Part shown: positions 25,420-33,861 of the stretch, one piece after another
Position numbering within the stretch: position 1 is the stretch's first letter
Layout: each line of letters opens with the position of its first letter
NCBI GenBank assembly: GCA_902492655.1
Contig: CABUMF010000005.1
Coordinates: 1-64,000, forward strand
DNA from: an uncultured Eubacteriales bacterium
GTDB lineage: Bacteria; Bacillota; Clostridia; HGM11514
Direction of reading: 5' to 3'
DNA: 64,000 nucleotides
The notes under the pieces: model-generated
The model's input: the letters and a program-made list of their open reading frames with translations, nothing else
Databases searched by the model: none
Told to the model about the DNA's origin: nothing
Program-made: the position numbers and the translations under genes

Positions 25420-26534
25420 AAATAGCCTTTGACGCATACCCGATTGCCTCGCCTGCCCTGTCGGGAGTGGGCATTCACGCATATAACATAGCACGAGGCA
25501 TTGCAAATAGAGGAGAGGTTGACTGCGAGCTGCTTCTCTATGATTTTTTAAGACGGTGCGGTTCTGAAAAGATTCTCAAAAGCAGGATACCGAACACTCC
25601 GGTTTTACAGAACAATATACTTCCCTACGGAGTATATGCCGAAATCTGGAATGTGCTTCCCTTGTGCTATAACAGTCTTTTCGGCTCAAAGGCGGACATT
25701 TATCACTTTTTCAATTTTTTGGTTCCGCCGAAAGTCAAGGGCAAAATAATCAATACGGTTCACGACCTTGTTTTTTATACATTTCCCGAAACGATGGACA
25801 AGTCCAATTACCGCAGAATGATTAAAAATGTCAGGCGGTCGTGCGAAATGTCGGACATAATAATTACGGTTTCGGAAAACAGCAAGCGTGAAATAACAAA
25901 GTATTTAAACATTCCCGAAAGTAAGATACGGGTTGTGTATAACGGCGTAAATCATGAGCTTTTCAACCGTGACGCCGATACAAAAACCCACCTTTCGCTA
26001 CCCGAGGATTACATTTTGTATATCGGTACGCTTGAGCCCCGAAAAAATCTTGTTACGCTTTTGAAGGCGTTTTCGCAAACGAAGGCGGCAAAGGACGGTG
26101 TGAAGCTTGTAATAGCCGGTGCAAAGGGCTGGGAATACAAAGAAATATACGAAAAGGCAAAAGCTCTTAATACAGATGTTGTTTTCACAGGGTATATCCC
26201 GTCTGAGGAGCTTGCGGCACTTTACAAGGGTGCAAAAGTGTTTGCGTTTCCTTCTCTTTATGAAGGATTTGGGATTCCGCCCCTTGAGGCGATGGCGTGC
26301 GGCACGCCGGTTGTTACGACAAGCGTGTCAAGCCTACCGGAGGTTGTTGGAGATGCCGCGATTTCCATATCCGATCCTCTTTCGTCCGAGGAGCTTGCAA
26401 ATGCACTCGATACACTTATATATAAGGAAGAAACAAGGGAAAAATGCATAGCCGAAGGTTTATCTCAGGCTGAAAAATTCACTTGGGACAAATCCTGCGA
26501 TACGGTTATGAAAATATACAAGGAGCTTAATTAA
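25416..26534 (+). CDS. GT4 family glycosyltransferase
   Basis: A cytoplasmic GT-B enzyme of 372 residues that transfers a sugar with retention. Visible signatures are the N-terminal PALSGVGIHAYNIARGIANR (glycine-rich acceptor loop), ILYIGTLEPRKNLVTLLKAF in the middle (start of the donor domain, about residue 202), and FPSLYEGFGIPPLEAMACGT near residue 285, the E-x7-E donor motif. Substrate unknown. It overlaps the preceding GT2 by 4 bp and lies 4 bp before the next GT4. Confidence 0.9.
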   Translation: MKIAFDAYPIASPALSGVGIHAYNIARGIANRGEVDCELLLYDFLRRCGSEKILKSRIPNTPVLQNNILPYGVYAEIWNVLPLCYNSLFGSKADIYHFFNFLVPPKVKGKIINTVHDLVFYTFPETMDKSNYRRMIKNVRRSCEMSDIIITVSENSKREITKYLNIPESKIRVVYNGVNHELFNRDADTKTHLSLPEDYILYIGTLEPRKNLVTLLKAFSQTKAAKDGVKLVIAGAKGWEYKEIYEKAKALNTDVVFTGYIPSEELAALYKGAKVFAFPSLYEGFGIPPLEAMACGTPVVTTSVSSLPEVVGDAAISISDPLSSEELANALDTLIYKEETREKCIAEGLSQAEKFTWDKSCDTVMKIYKELN

Positions 26535-26538
26535 GCAT

Positions 26539-27627
26539 ATGAAAATAGCTATAGTACATGATTGGCTGACAAATTACGGCGGTGCCGAAAGGGTGCTGAG
26601 GAAAATCTGCGATATGTTTCCCGATGCCCCGATATACACGGTTGTTTACGATAAAGAGAGAATGGGCGAATATTTCGGCGATAAGGATATTCGAACAACA
26701 TATATTCAGAAAATGCCCTTTGGAGTGAAAAAATACACATCTTATCTTCCGCTTCTTCCCGGTGCGGTGGAAAGGCTTGACCTTACGGATTTTGACCTTG
26801 TTATTTCCTCCTCCACCTGCTGTGCGAAGGGCGTAATAACAAGGGCGGACACCATTCATGTATGCTACTGCGCAACACCGATGAGATATGCGTGGGATTT
26901 CTATTTTAAATATAAGGACTCCTGCGGCAGGCTGAAACGGGCGCTGATACCTTTTTTTATGCAAAAAATAAGGATTTGGGATGTAGTGTCGTCAAATCGT
27001 GTTGATTGGTTCATGGCAAATTCAAAAAATGTTGCAAACAGGATAAAAAAGCATTATCGCCGTGAAAGCCGAGTTGTGTATCCCTTTGCGGACACAAAGT
27101 TCTATACGCCTTCATATAAGCCGGATAAGGGATATTACCTTTGCGTTTCGAGGCTTGTGGAGTACAAAAGGCTGGATCTTGCGGTTAAAGCGTTCGGAGA
27201 GCTGGGCATTCCTTTAGTGGTTGTGGGAGAAGGACGGGAATATTCTGCCCTTAAGGCTATGGCAAAGCCCAACATCAAATTTACGGGCAGGCTGTCAAAC
27301 GAGGAGATAAAGGAATATTACAGGGGCTGTAAAGGCTTTGTTTTCCCGGGCGAGGAGGATTTCGGAATAACGCCCGTTGAAGCACAAAGCTGCGGCAGGC
27401 CGGTTATTGCCTACAAAAAGGGCGGTGCTCTCGAAACGGTAGCAGACGGCAAAACAGGGATATTTTTCTCCGAGCAGACGGTTGAATCTCTTAAAGAAGC
27501 CGTTTTGCGTTTTGAGAAAATGTCTTTTGATACAGATGAAATAAGAAAAAATGCCGAGAGGTTTTCGGAGGAAGTTTTTGAGGAAAGCTTCCGGGCATTC
27601 ATCAACGAAAAGGTGAACGATGAGTAA
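26539..27627 (+). CDS. GT4 family glycosyltransferase (WbaZ-like)
   Basis: A 362-residue GT-B glycosyltransferase. It opens MKIAIVHDWLTNYGGAERVL, a pattern common in WbaZ-type mannosyltransferases of O-antigen and capsule clusters, then HVCYCATPMRYAWDFYF, YYLCVSRLVEYKRLDLAVKA at the donor domain, and VFPGEEDFGITPVEAQSCGR, the E-x7-E motif. The mannose assignment is only suggestive. It overlaps the next gene by 8 bp. Confidence 0.9.
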   Translation: MKIAIVHDWLTNYGGAERVLRKICDMFPDAPIYTVVYDKERMGEYFGDKDIRTTYIQKMPFGVKKYTSYLPLLPGAVERLDLTDFDLVISSSTCCAKGVITRADTIHVCYCATPMRYAWDFYFKYKDSCGRLKRALIPFFMQKIRIWDVVSSNRVDWFMANSKNVANRIKKHYRRESRVVYPFADTKFYTPSYKPDKGYYLCVSRLVEYKRLDLAVKAFGELGIPLVVVGEGREYSALKAMAKPNIKFTGRLSNEEIKEYYRGCKGFVFPGEEDFGITPVEAQSCGRPVIAYKKGGALETVADGKTGIFFSEQTVESLKEAVLRFEKMSFDTDEIRKNAERFSEEVFEESFRAFINEKVNDE

Positions 27628-28711
27628 AAAAATTGCGCTCGATGCACTTATGCTTTCAAACCGGAGAGCTGGCATCGGTAATTATCAGTACAACTTAATA
27701 AATGCGCTGAAAGGTTTCCCGTATGAATTTGATGTTTACACAAGCGAAAGCGGAATAATTAAATCCTCGGAAAACATTAATGTCATAACCGTCCCCGGTA
27801 TAAAGACGGCAAAAAAGCGTCTGCTTTTTCAGCTTTTCGGCTTTGCGGATGCTCTAAATCGCGGAAAGTATGACATTGTTCATTTTCTGGATTATATGAC
27901 GCCGCTGAAAAAAATCAATTCAAAAAGTCTTGTTACTGTTCACGATGTAGGCTTTTGCACCGGGAGAAATTATTTTACAAAGCAGGCGACGTTTTTCAAA
28001 AAGCATCAGATGCCCAGAGTGATTAAAAATGCGGACGGCATTATCACTGTATCGGATTTTACAAAAAGCGAAATCATAAAATACTTCCCCAAAGCGGACG
28101 AAAGCAAGATAACAACCGTTCACTTGGGGGTTGACATTGCAAACACTGAAGCCACAAAGCTTCCCGAAGGGATAAAAAAACCCTTTGTTCTGTTTGTAAG
28201 CACGGTTGAACCCCGAAAAAATATAATCTCGCTTATAAAATCAATGGAAATCCTGTGGGACAAGGGCGAGGAGGCACAGCTTGTAATCGCAGGGAAATTC
28301 GGTTGGCTGTACGATGAAACGGTGTCATATGCAAAATGCAGCCGTCATGCGGAAAAAATCAAATTTACCGGGTTTATAACGGACGGCGAGCTTGAAGCGC
28401 TTTATAACTTAGCCGAGGTTTTTGTGTTCCCGTCGGATTACGAAGGCTTCGGACTGCCTCCCCTTGAGGCTATGCGCAGAGGTGTTGCGACAATAAGCTC
28501 CAAAAATGCCTCTATGCCGGAGATTCTCGGGAACGGAGCGTATTTTGCAAACGGTGCAGCCGATACCTCGAAGAAAATCAAAGCATTGCTCGGCAGCTCC
28601 GACGAAAAGGACGAGCTTATCAAAAGAGGAATTATGAGAAGCAAAAGCTTCACATGGCAGAAAACCGCAGAACAGACGGCAAAAATCTATGAAAATTTAC
28701 TTTCGGAGTGA
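27620..28711 (+). CDS. GT4 family glycosyltransferase
   Basis: Third GT4 of the operon, 363 residues. LSNRRAGIGNYQYNLINAL forms the acceptor loop, FVLFVSTVEPRKNIISLIKS begins the donor domain near residue 190, and VFPSDYEGFGLPPLEAMRRG carries E-x7-E. It resembles the first GT4 (25416) more than the second. The start codon lies inside the end of the previous gene, so coupling is likely. It ends 9 bp before the sugar-phosphate transferase. Confidence 0.9.
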   Translation: MSKKIALDALMLSNRRAGIGNYQYNLINALKGFPYEFDVYTSESGIIKSSENINVITVPGIKTAKKRLLFQLFGFADALNRGKYDIVHFLDYMTPLKKINSKSLVTVHDVGFCTGRNYFTKQATFFKKHQMPRVIKNADGIITVSDFTKSEIIKYFPKADESKITTVHLGVDIANTEATKLPEGIKKPFVLFVSTVEPRKNIISLIKSMEILWDKGEEAQLVIAGKFGWLYDETVSYAKCSRHAEKIKFTGFITDGELEALYNLAEVFVFPSDYEGFGLPPLEAMRRGVATISSKNASMPEILGNGAYFANGAADTSKKIKALLGSSDEKDELIKRGIMRSKSFTWQKTAEQTAKIYENLLSE

Positions 28712-28720
28712 TAAAAATAT

Positions 28721-30106
28721 ATGCAAAACAAGCTTAAACCGATAGATATTTTGGTAGTTTTACTCGATGTTTTAATCACCGTGGCGGCATTTACCGGGGC
28801 GTATCTTCTTCGCGGAATCTATAACCCCACCGCAAAACCGCTCTTTGAAATAGGCGAATATTCATGGATTTTATGGATATTTATTCCCACTCAATATCTT
28901 TCGTTCGCATATTTCGGGCTTTACGGTTCAAAAAAGACAAATCCTCCGCTTATCATAGCCGCTAATCTTGTAAAAGCGTTCGGAATAACCGCACTTATAT
29001 CGGCAGCGGCGGTTTTCGTTATAAAAAGCGATGTTTTCAGCAGATTGATGTTCGTAATTTTTTTATGTATCGGTTTTGTCACATTGCTTATCGAACGCCT
29101 TGTGCTGAGAATATATCTGGTTCGTGCAATAAAGAATAATACATCGCAAAAAAGAGTGCTCATAGTCGGCGATACCGACGAAAGCAAAATACTCGAAAAC
29201 CTTCGTGCAAACGATGATTTGCTGGTAAATGTCATAGGATTTGTGGGAATAAACCGTGAAACAGAGCTTGGAAATGTGTCTGATATTTACAGGATAATTG
29301 TAGACAATACCGCAGACGAGGTCTATTTTGTAATAAACGAGCAGATCGGAGAATCCGTAGAAGCGGCAATCGGGATTTGTGAAAGCCTCGGAATTACAAT
29401 AAAGGTTATTCTTGACCTTTTTAATCTTAAATTTTCAAAAACACAGCTCAGCTACGCAGGCAAAATGCCTATGCTGACATTCCATACAGTTTCTCTTAAC
29501 GAAGGGCAGCTTTTAATAAAGAGAATAATGGACATCATATGCTCCGTCATAGGTCTTGCAATTACGGGTGTTCTGACGCTGTTTATTGCGCCTGCCATAA
29601 AGCTTGATTCAAAGGGACCGGTGTTCTTTTCTCAGACAAGGGTGGGCAAAAACGGCAGGAAATTCAAGATATACAAATTCCGCACCATGCAGGAGGATGC
29701 CGAAAATCATCTTCATGAGCTTCTTGATCAAAACGAAATGAGCGGAGCAGTTTTCAAAATGGAAAACGATCCAAGAATAACAAAGGTGGGCAGTTTTCTT
29801 CGCAAGACGAGTCTTGATGAGCTTCCCCAGTTTTTCAATATACTGAAGGGCGAAATGAGCCTTGTGGGTACTCGGCCGCCGACGGTAGGCGAGGTTGAGG
29901 AATATCAGATGTACCACAGGCGCCGCCTTTCAATAAAGCCCGGGCTTACGGGCAACTGGCAGATAAGCGGCAGAAACAAAATTACGGATTTTGAGGACAT
30001 CTACGCACTGGATATTGATTATATTGATAACTGGTCAATCGCCTTAGATATTAAAATAATACTTAAAACCTTCTCTGCGGTATTATCCCGCAGGGGTGCA
30101 GAATAA
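28721..30106 (+). CDS. polyprenyl-phosphate sugar-1-phosphate transferase (initiating enzyme)
   Basis: The enzyme that starts exopolysaccharide repeat synthesis by moving a sugar-1-phosphate to undecaprenyl phosphate. The 461 residues have four N-terminal membrane segments (to about residue 125), a cytosolic CoA-binding-3-like nucleotide fold (KRVLIVGDTDESKILENL), a membrane hairpin near 273-292, and the catalytic bacterial sugar transferase domain: FFSQTRVGKNGRKFKIYKFR, FLRKTSLDELPQFFNILKGE, MSLVGTRPPTVGEVEEY and RLSIKPGLTGNWQISGRN. Which sugar is transferred is unknown. No Wzy-type polymerase or dedicated flippase is seen in this operon. Confidence 0.92.
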   Translation: MQNKLKPIDILVVLLDVLITVAAFTGAYLLRGIYNPTAKPLFEIGEYSWILWIFIPTQYLSFAYFGLYGSKKTNPPLIIAANLVKAFGITALISAAAVFVIKSDVFSRLMFVIFLCIGFVTLLIERLVLRIYLVRAIKNNTSQKRVLIVGDTDESKILENLRANDDLLVNVIGFVGINRETELGNVSDIYRIIVDNTADEVYFVINEQIGESVEAAIGICESLGITIKVILDLFNLKFSKTQLSYAGKMPMLTFHTVSLNEGQLLIKRIMDIICSVIGLAITGVLTLFIAPAIKLDSKGPVFFSQTRVGKNGRKFKIYKFRTMQEDAENHLHELLDQNEMSGAVFKMENDPRITKVGSFLRKTSLDELPQFFNILKGEMSLVGTRPPTVGEVEEYQMYHRRRLSIKPGLTGNWQISGRNKITDFEDIYALDIDYIDNWSIALDIKIILKTFSAVLSRRGAE

Positions 30107-30115
30107 GGAGAAAAA

Positions 30116-30985
30116 ATGCCTGAAATCAGCGTAATAATACCTTCATACAACACACCCAAAGAGCACCTTGTATCGCTTTACGAATCGCTGAAAAACCAAA
30201 GCCTCGAGGATTTTGAGGTTATAATCGTCGACGATTGCTCCCAATTTGACTTTTATGAAATCATTGACGATCCTCGGTTTCGCATAGAAAGGATGCCCGA
30301 AAACGGTGGGCCGGCAAAATGCAGAAATAAAGGCGCATTGCTTTCCGTAAGCAATAAGCTTTTCTTTACGGATTCTGACTGTCGGCTTAGGGAAAGCACT
30401 CTTTCGGAGGCGGCAAAGGGGCTTAATTCCTGCCGGGTTATAATGGGCAACACGATAACGGATGTAAAAACCCGTTTCGGGAAAGCGGTAGCATATCTCG
30501 GCTTCCCGGGGGGCGGAATAATCGGATTTGACAAGGTGTGGCGGGTTGATAAGGACGGTTTTACAAACAGCATAACAAGCTGTAATCTTGCGATAAACAA
30601 AGATTTTTTTGTAAACAGCGGTATGTTTGATACCTCATTCCCCGTTCCGGGCGGTGAAGATACATATTTCGGAAAAAAAATAGTTGCACAAAACGAAAAA
30701 ATAATGTATAATAGTAAACAGGTTGTCTATCATGTTGAAAGAGGAAGCTATAAAAGCTTCGTTAAGTGGCAAAAAACCCGAGGCAGAGGTAATTTCCATA
30801 TTAAACGGAAGCTCGGCTCAATCGGCAGCTTTTATCGGCTGAGGCTGTGGTCTTTTAAGAACAGCCTTCTGGCAAGCAAAACTTACTTCCCCATTGTCGC
30901 TTATTTGATACTTGCCTCTTATGTTTATCAAAAAATCGGATACCGACAGGAAGCTGAAAACTATAATTCGGAGGTTCAAAAATGA
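30116..30985 (+). CDS. GT2 family glycosyltransferase
   Basis: A 289-residue GT-A glycosyltransferase: ISVIIPSYNTPKEHLVSLYE at the N-terminus, FEVIIVDDCSQFDFYE, GGPAKCRNKGALLSVSNKLF, FTDSDCRLRE (metal-binding DSD, about residues 83-92), SCNLAINKDFF and VPGGEDTYFGKKI, the ED acid motif. A hydrophobic stretch near the C-terminus (about 255-275) may tether it to the membrane. The stop overlaps the next start (ATGA). Confidence 0.88.
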   Translation: MPEISVIIPSYNTPKEHLVSLYESLKNQSLEDFEVIIVDDCSQFDFYEIIDDPRFRIERMPENGGPAKCRNKGALLSVSNKLFFTDSDCRLRESTLSEAAKGLNSCRVIMGNTITDVKTRFGKAVAYLGFPGGGIIGFDKVWRVDKDGFTNSITSCNLAINKDFFVNSGMFDTSFPVPGGEDTYFGKKIVAQNEKIMYNSKQVVYHVERGSYKSFVKWQKTRGRGNFHIKRKLGSIGSFYRLRLWSFKNSLLASKTYFPIVAYLILASYVYQKIGYRQEAENYNSEVQK

Positions 30986-31908
30986 GAGTATTGGTAACAG
31001 GCGGTGCAGGCTTTATCGGCTCGCACCTTTGCGAAAGATTATTGGAAATGGGTAACGAAGTCATTTGCCTCGATAACTTTTTTACAGGCCGTAAGGAGAA
31101 TATCGTAAAGCTTATGGATAATCCGTATTTCGAGGTTCTCCGTCACGATATAATAAATCCAATAGATGTAGAGGTTGACAGAATTTATAATCTTGCCTGC
31201 CCCGCATCTCCCGTTCATTATCAGTTTAATCCCATAAGGACGGTGCAAACCAATGTTGTCGGCGCAACGAATGTTCTTGAGCTTGCAAAAAGGATAAAGG
31301 CGAGGGTTCTTCAAGCGTCCACGAGCGAGGTTTACGGCGACCCGACCGTGCATCCACAGGTTGAATCCTATTGGGGAAATGTAAACCCCATAGGCGTTCG
31401 TTCTTGCTACGATGAGGGTAAAAGATGCGCTGAAACACTCTTTTTTGACTATCATCGTCAAAGCGGAGTGGATATAAGGGTAATCAGAATTTTTAATACC
31501 TACGGTCCCAATATGCTTGAAAACGACGGCAGAGTTGTGAGCAATTTTATAGTTCAGGCTCTTTCAAATAAGGACATCACCATTTACGGCGACGGCTCTC
31601 AGACCCGTTCGTTCTGCTATGTTGCGGATCTTGTAACCGCAATGATAAAAATGATGGATTGCGAGGATTTTACAGGGCCTGTTAATCTTGGCAACCCCAG
31701 AGAGCTGACAATTAAGGAAATCGCCGAAATGATTATAGATTTGACAGGAAGCAAATCAAAGCTTGTATATAAGCCCCTGCCAAAAGACGATCCCACAAGG
31801 CGTAAACCGAATATCACCCTTGCCAAGGAAAAGCTCGGGTGGGAACCGCAGGTTATGCTGGAGGACGGTCTTAAATCGACAATAGAATACTTCAAAAACA
31901 GAATGTAA
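30982..31908 (+). CDS. UDP-glucuronate decarboxylase (UDP-xylose synthase), SDR family
   Basis: Converts UDP-glucuronate to UDP-xylose with bound NAD. The 308 residues show VTGGAGFIGSHLCERLLEMG (Rossmann loop), CLDNFFTGRKENI, IYNLACPASPVHYQFNPIRT, LQASTSEVYGDPTVHPQ (catalytic Thr/Ser), and SCYDEGKRCAETLFFDY, the Y-x3-K pair. This run of motifs, in particular ACPASPVHYQ and EVYGDP, is specific to UXS rather than to epimerases. It implies a xylose-containing polymer. No UDP-glucose dehydrogenase gene is in the window, so the precursor comes from elsewhere. It is the last protein gene before tRNA-Arg. Confidence 0.9.
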   Translation: MRVLVTGGAGFIGSHLCERLLEMGNEVICLDNFFTGRKENIVKLMDNPYFEVLRHDIINPIDVEVDRIYNLACPASPVHYQFNPIRTVQTNVVGATNVLELAKRIKARVLQASTSEVYGDPTVHPQVESYWGNVNPIGVRSCYDEGKRCAETLFFDYHRQSGVDIRVIRIFNTYGPNMLENDGRVVSNFIVQALSNKDITIYGDGSQTRSFCYVADLVTAMIKMMDCEDFTGPVNLGNPRELTIKEIAEMIIDLTGSKSKLVYKPLPKDDPTRRKPNITLAKEKLGWEPQVMLEDGLKSTIEYFKNRM

Positions 31909-31945
31909 GATATTATGCCGATATTACGGTCGGCTTAATATATTT

Positions 31946-32019
31946 GCGCCTGTAGCTCAGTGGATAGAGCACCGGCCTCCGACGCCGGGTTGTCGTAGGT
32001 TCGATTCCTATCAGGCGTA
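31946..32019 (+). tRNA. tRNA-Arg (CCG)
   Basis: A complete cloverleaf: acceptor GCGCCTG/CAGGCGT, D arm with GCTCAGTGGATAGAGC, anticodon stem CCGGC/GCCGG around loop CTCCGAC (anticodon CCG), and T arm TAGG-TTCGATT-CCTA, discriminator A. CCA is not encoded. It lies 37 bp after the UXS gene and may share its transcript. Its last 15 nt recur at the start of each downstream 189-bp repeat unit. Confidence 0.95.
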
Positions 32020-32518
32020 TAAAAATCATCATAGCGTCAGCTATGGTGATTTTTTTATATTTAAAAGGAATCGAACCTTGAGAAGGCTTGCACCGTTTGC
32101 AAAACATTCCTGTGGATTGTTTTGTAGGTGCAAGGGGCGCAGGCGGGTACTGCTCTGCGGTCGCCAAGCCGTGAGGCTTTTATTAAAAGCCTTTTCCTAT
32201 CAGGCGTATAAAAATCATCATAGCATCAGCTATGGTGATTTTTTTATATTTAAGAGGAATCGAACCTTGAGAAGGCTTGCACCGTTTGCAAAACATTCCT
32301 GTGGATTGTTTTGTAGGTGCAAGGGGCGCAGGCGGGTACTGCTCTGCGGTCGCCAAGCCGTGAGGCTTTTATTAAAAGCCTTTTCCTATCAGGCGTATAA
32401 AAATCATCATAGCATCAGCTATGGTGATTTTTTTATATTTAAGAGGAATCGAACCTTGAGAAGGCTTGCACCGTTTGCAAAACATTCCTGTGGATTGTTT
32501 TGTAGGTGCAAGGGGCGC
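32005..32518 (+). repeat. 189-bp tandem repeat array, 2.7 copies, starting in the tRNA-Arg 3' end
   Basis: Unit 1 is 32005-32193, unit 2 32194-32382, and a partial unit 3 is 32383-32518. Each starts with TTCCTATCAGGCGTA (the last 15 nt of tRNA-Arg), then the terminator hairpin, then GGAATCGAACC, the reverse complement of the tRNA T arm. Next comes a long hairpin with arms CTTGCACC/GGTGCAAG and CAAAACA/TGTTTTG (32087-32134 in unit 1), and finally an AAGCC-rich hairpin. Units 2 and 3 are identical over their shared length as far as I compared; unit 1 differs at a few bases. Because 189 is divisible by 3, a 164-codon repetitive reading frame spans the array; I consider it spurious. The repeated sequence fills most of the gap between tRNA-Arg and the nuclease gene. 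Confidence 0.85.
32021..32056 (+). terminator. intrinsic terminator of tRNA-Arg
   Basis: CATAGC-GTCA-GCTATG hairpin extended by AAAAATCA/TGATTTTT, ending in a run of T. It is copied, with a one-base change in the loop, in the second and third repeat units. Confidence 0.8.
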
Positions 32519-32549
32519 GAGGATTTAGCTTGTATTTTTTATTCTCCTA

Positions 32550-32578
32550 TTGAAATACAGTTTTATTTATGATATAAT
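32550..32578 (+). promoter_or_regulatory. promoter of the secreted nuclease gene
   Basis: TTGAAA (32550-32555) and TATAAT (32573-32578), spacing 17 bp, placed just after the truncated third repeat and 52 bp before the ATG. Confidence 0.75.
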
Positions 32579-32630
32579 TTTCAGTGTTATACAAAAAACA
32601 TATCTTGTTTTTGGAAAAGGCGGTACAAAT

Positions 32631-33860
32631 ATGAAAAAGGCAAAAATATCACTTATTACAGTACTTTTTTTGCTTCTGTGTTCGCTTTGTGTATTTGCCG
32701 GCGACAATGAAGATGTTGTAGTCAGTCTGCAAATCGGCAATCCGATAATGGAGGTAAACGGAGCGGAAACCGAAATTGACAAAGGCAGAGGGACTGAGCC
32801 GATAATAAGAAACGGCAGAACTTTGGTTCCCATACGGGCGATAACAGAGGCTTTCGGAGGAAGCGTTTTTTGGGACGAAACCTCGCAATCGGTGCTTTTA
32901 AATATGGAAGATGATACAATAAAGCTTGTTATTGACAGCAAAACTGCGTATCTTAACAGCAATTCCGAAACGCTCGACGTCGCACCGACAGTCATAAACG
33001 GGCGCACAATGCTTCCCATTCGTTTTGTTGCGGAGGGCTTTAACCTGGGCGTTGCGTGGGACGGCTATGAACAGAGGATATATGTAATCAAAAATTCTTT
33101 TGATGAGTATGAATACAATTACATAAAAAGCAATGTACCTCCCTATTCGGGGGATGCATATGTCAGCGTAAACGGCAACAAGCCGCTTTTTAAAGATTAT
33201 GAAATTATTGACGCTTCCTTTGAGTATTATGCCGATACGGACGAATTGGGGCGATGCGATGTTTGCTTTGCGACCGTTGCGGAGGACATAATGCCCACGG
33301 AAGAAAGAGAGAGCATAAGCTCGGTTACGCCTACGGGTTGGATAAACGCAACATATGACAATGTTGACGGGGCGTATCTTTATAACCGCTGTCATCTTAT
33401 AGGCTTTCAGCTGACGGGCGAAAACGCCAATGAAAGAAATCTCATTACCGGAACAAGATACCTTAATATTGAAGGTATGCTTCCCTTTGAAAACATGGTT
33501 GCGGACTATGTTGAAAGAACAAAAGACCGTGTTTTATACCGTTCTACTCCTGTTTTTACGGGAAATAATCTTGTGGCTGACGGTGTTCTTTTGGAAGCGT
33601 ATTCGGTTGCCGACGCAGGACAGGGAATATCGTTTTGCGTGTATTGTTATAATGTTCAGCCCGATATAAATATTGATTACGAAACGGGAGCAAGTTCTTA
33701 TTCGGCAAAACCTACAGCGGACGAAAACAAAATATACAGAACTCCCACAGGCAAAAAATATCACTTTGATAAGGAATGCGGAGGAAAAAACAGCTTTGAA
33801 ACAACGCTTGAAGAAGCAAAGCAGGCAGGGCTTGAGCCTTGCTCAAAGTGCGTGAAATGA
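32631..33860 (+). CDS. secreted DNA/RNA non-specific endonuclease with copper-amine-oxidase-like N-domain and C-terminal zinc-site
   Basis: A 409-residue exported protein. A signal peptide (MKKAKISLITVLFLLLCSLC, cleavage near CVFAG) is followed by a copper-amine-oxidase N-terminal-like domain (about 30-155) with the twin pattern NGRTLVPIRAITEAFGG and NGRTMLPIRFVAEGFNLG, found in cell-surface proteins of Clostridia. Residues about 165-350 match the DNA/RNA non-specific endonuclease fold; YNRCHLIGFQLTGENANERN near residue 250 holds the catalytic His (in the DRGH position) and the metal-binding Asn. The last 40 residues (KYHFDKECGG, then EPCSKC) look like an Ada-type zinc site. The start is the ATG at 32631, not the longer ORF start at 32550, which lies in the promoter. 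It may degrade or import extracellular DNA. Confidence 0.85.
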   Translation: MKKAKISLITVLFLLLCSLCVFAGDNEDVVVSLQIGNPIMEVNGAETEIDKGRGTEPIIRNGRTLVPIRAITEAFGGSVFWDETSQSVLLNMEDDTIKLVIDSKTAYLNSNSETLDVAPTVINGRTMLPIRFVAEGFNLGVAWDGYEQRIYVIKNSFDEYEYNYIKSNVPPYSGDAYVSVNGNKPLFKDYEIIDASFEYYADTDELGRCDVCFATVAEDIMPTEERESISSVTPTGWINATYDNVDGAYLYNRCHLIGFQLTGENANERNLITGTRYLNIEGMLPFENMVADYVERTKDRVLYRSTPVFTGNNLVADGVLLEAYSVADAGQGISFCVYCYNVQPDINIDYETGASSYSAKPTADENKIYRTPTGKKYHFDKECGGKNSFETTLEEAKQAGLEPCSKCVK

Positions 33861-33861
33861 C

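Noticed and set aside
32078..32572. 164-codon plus-strand reading frame with a repeated 63-residue unit
   Set aside because: It is open only because the repeat period (189) is divisible by 3. It starts with a poor TTG, covers terminators and a tRNA end, and its composition does not look like a protein.
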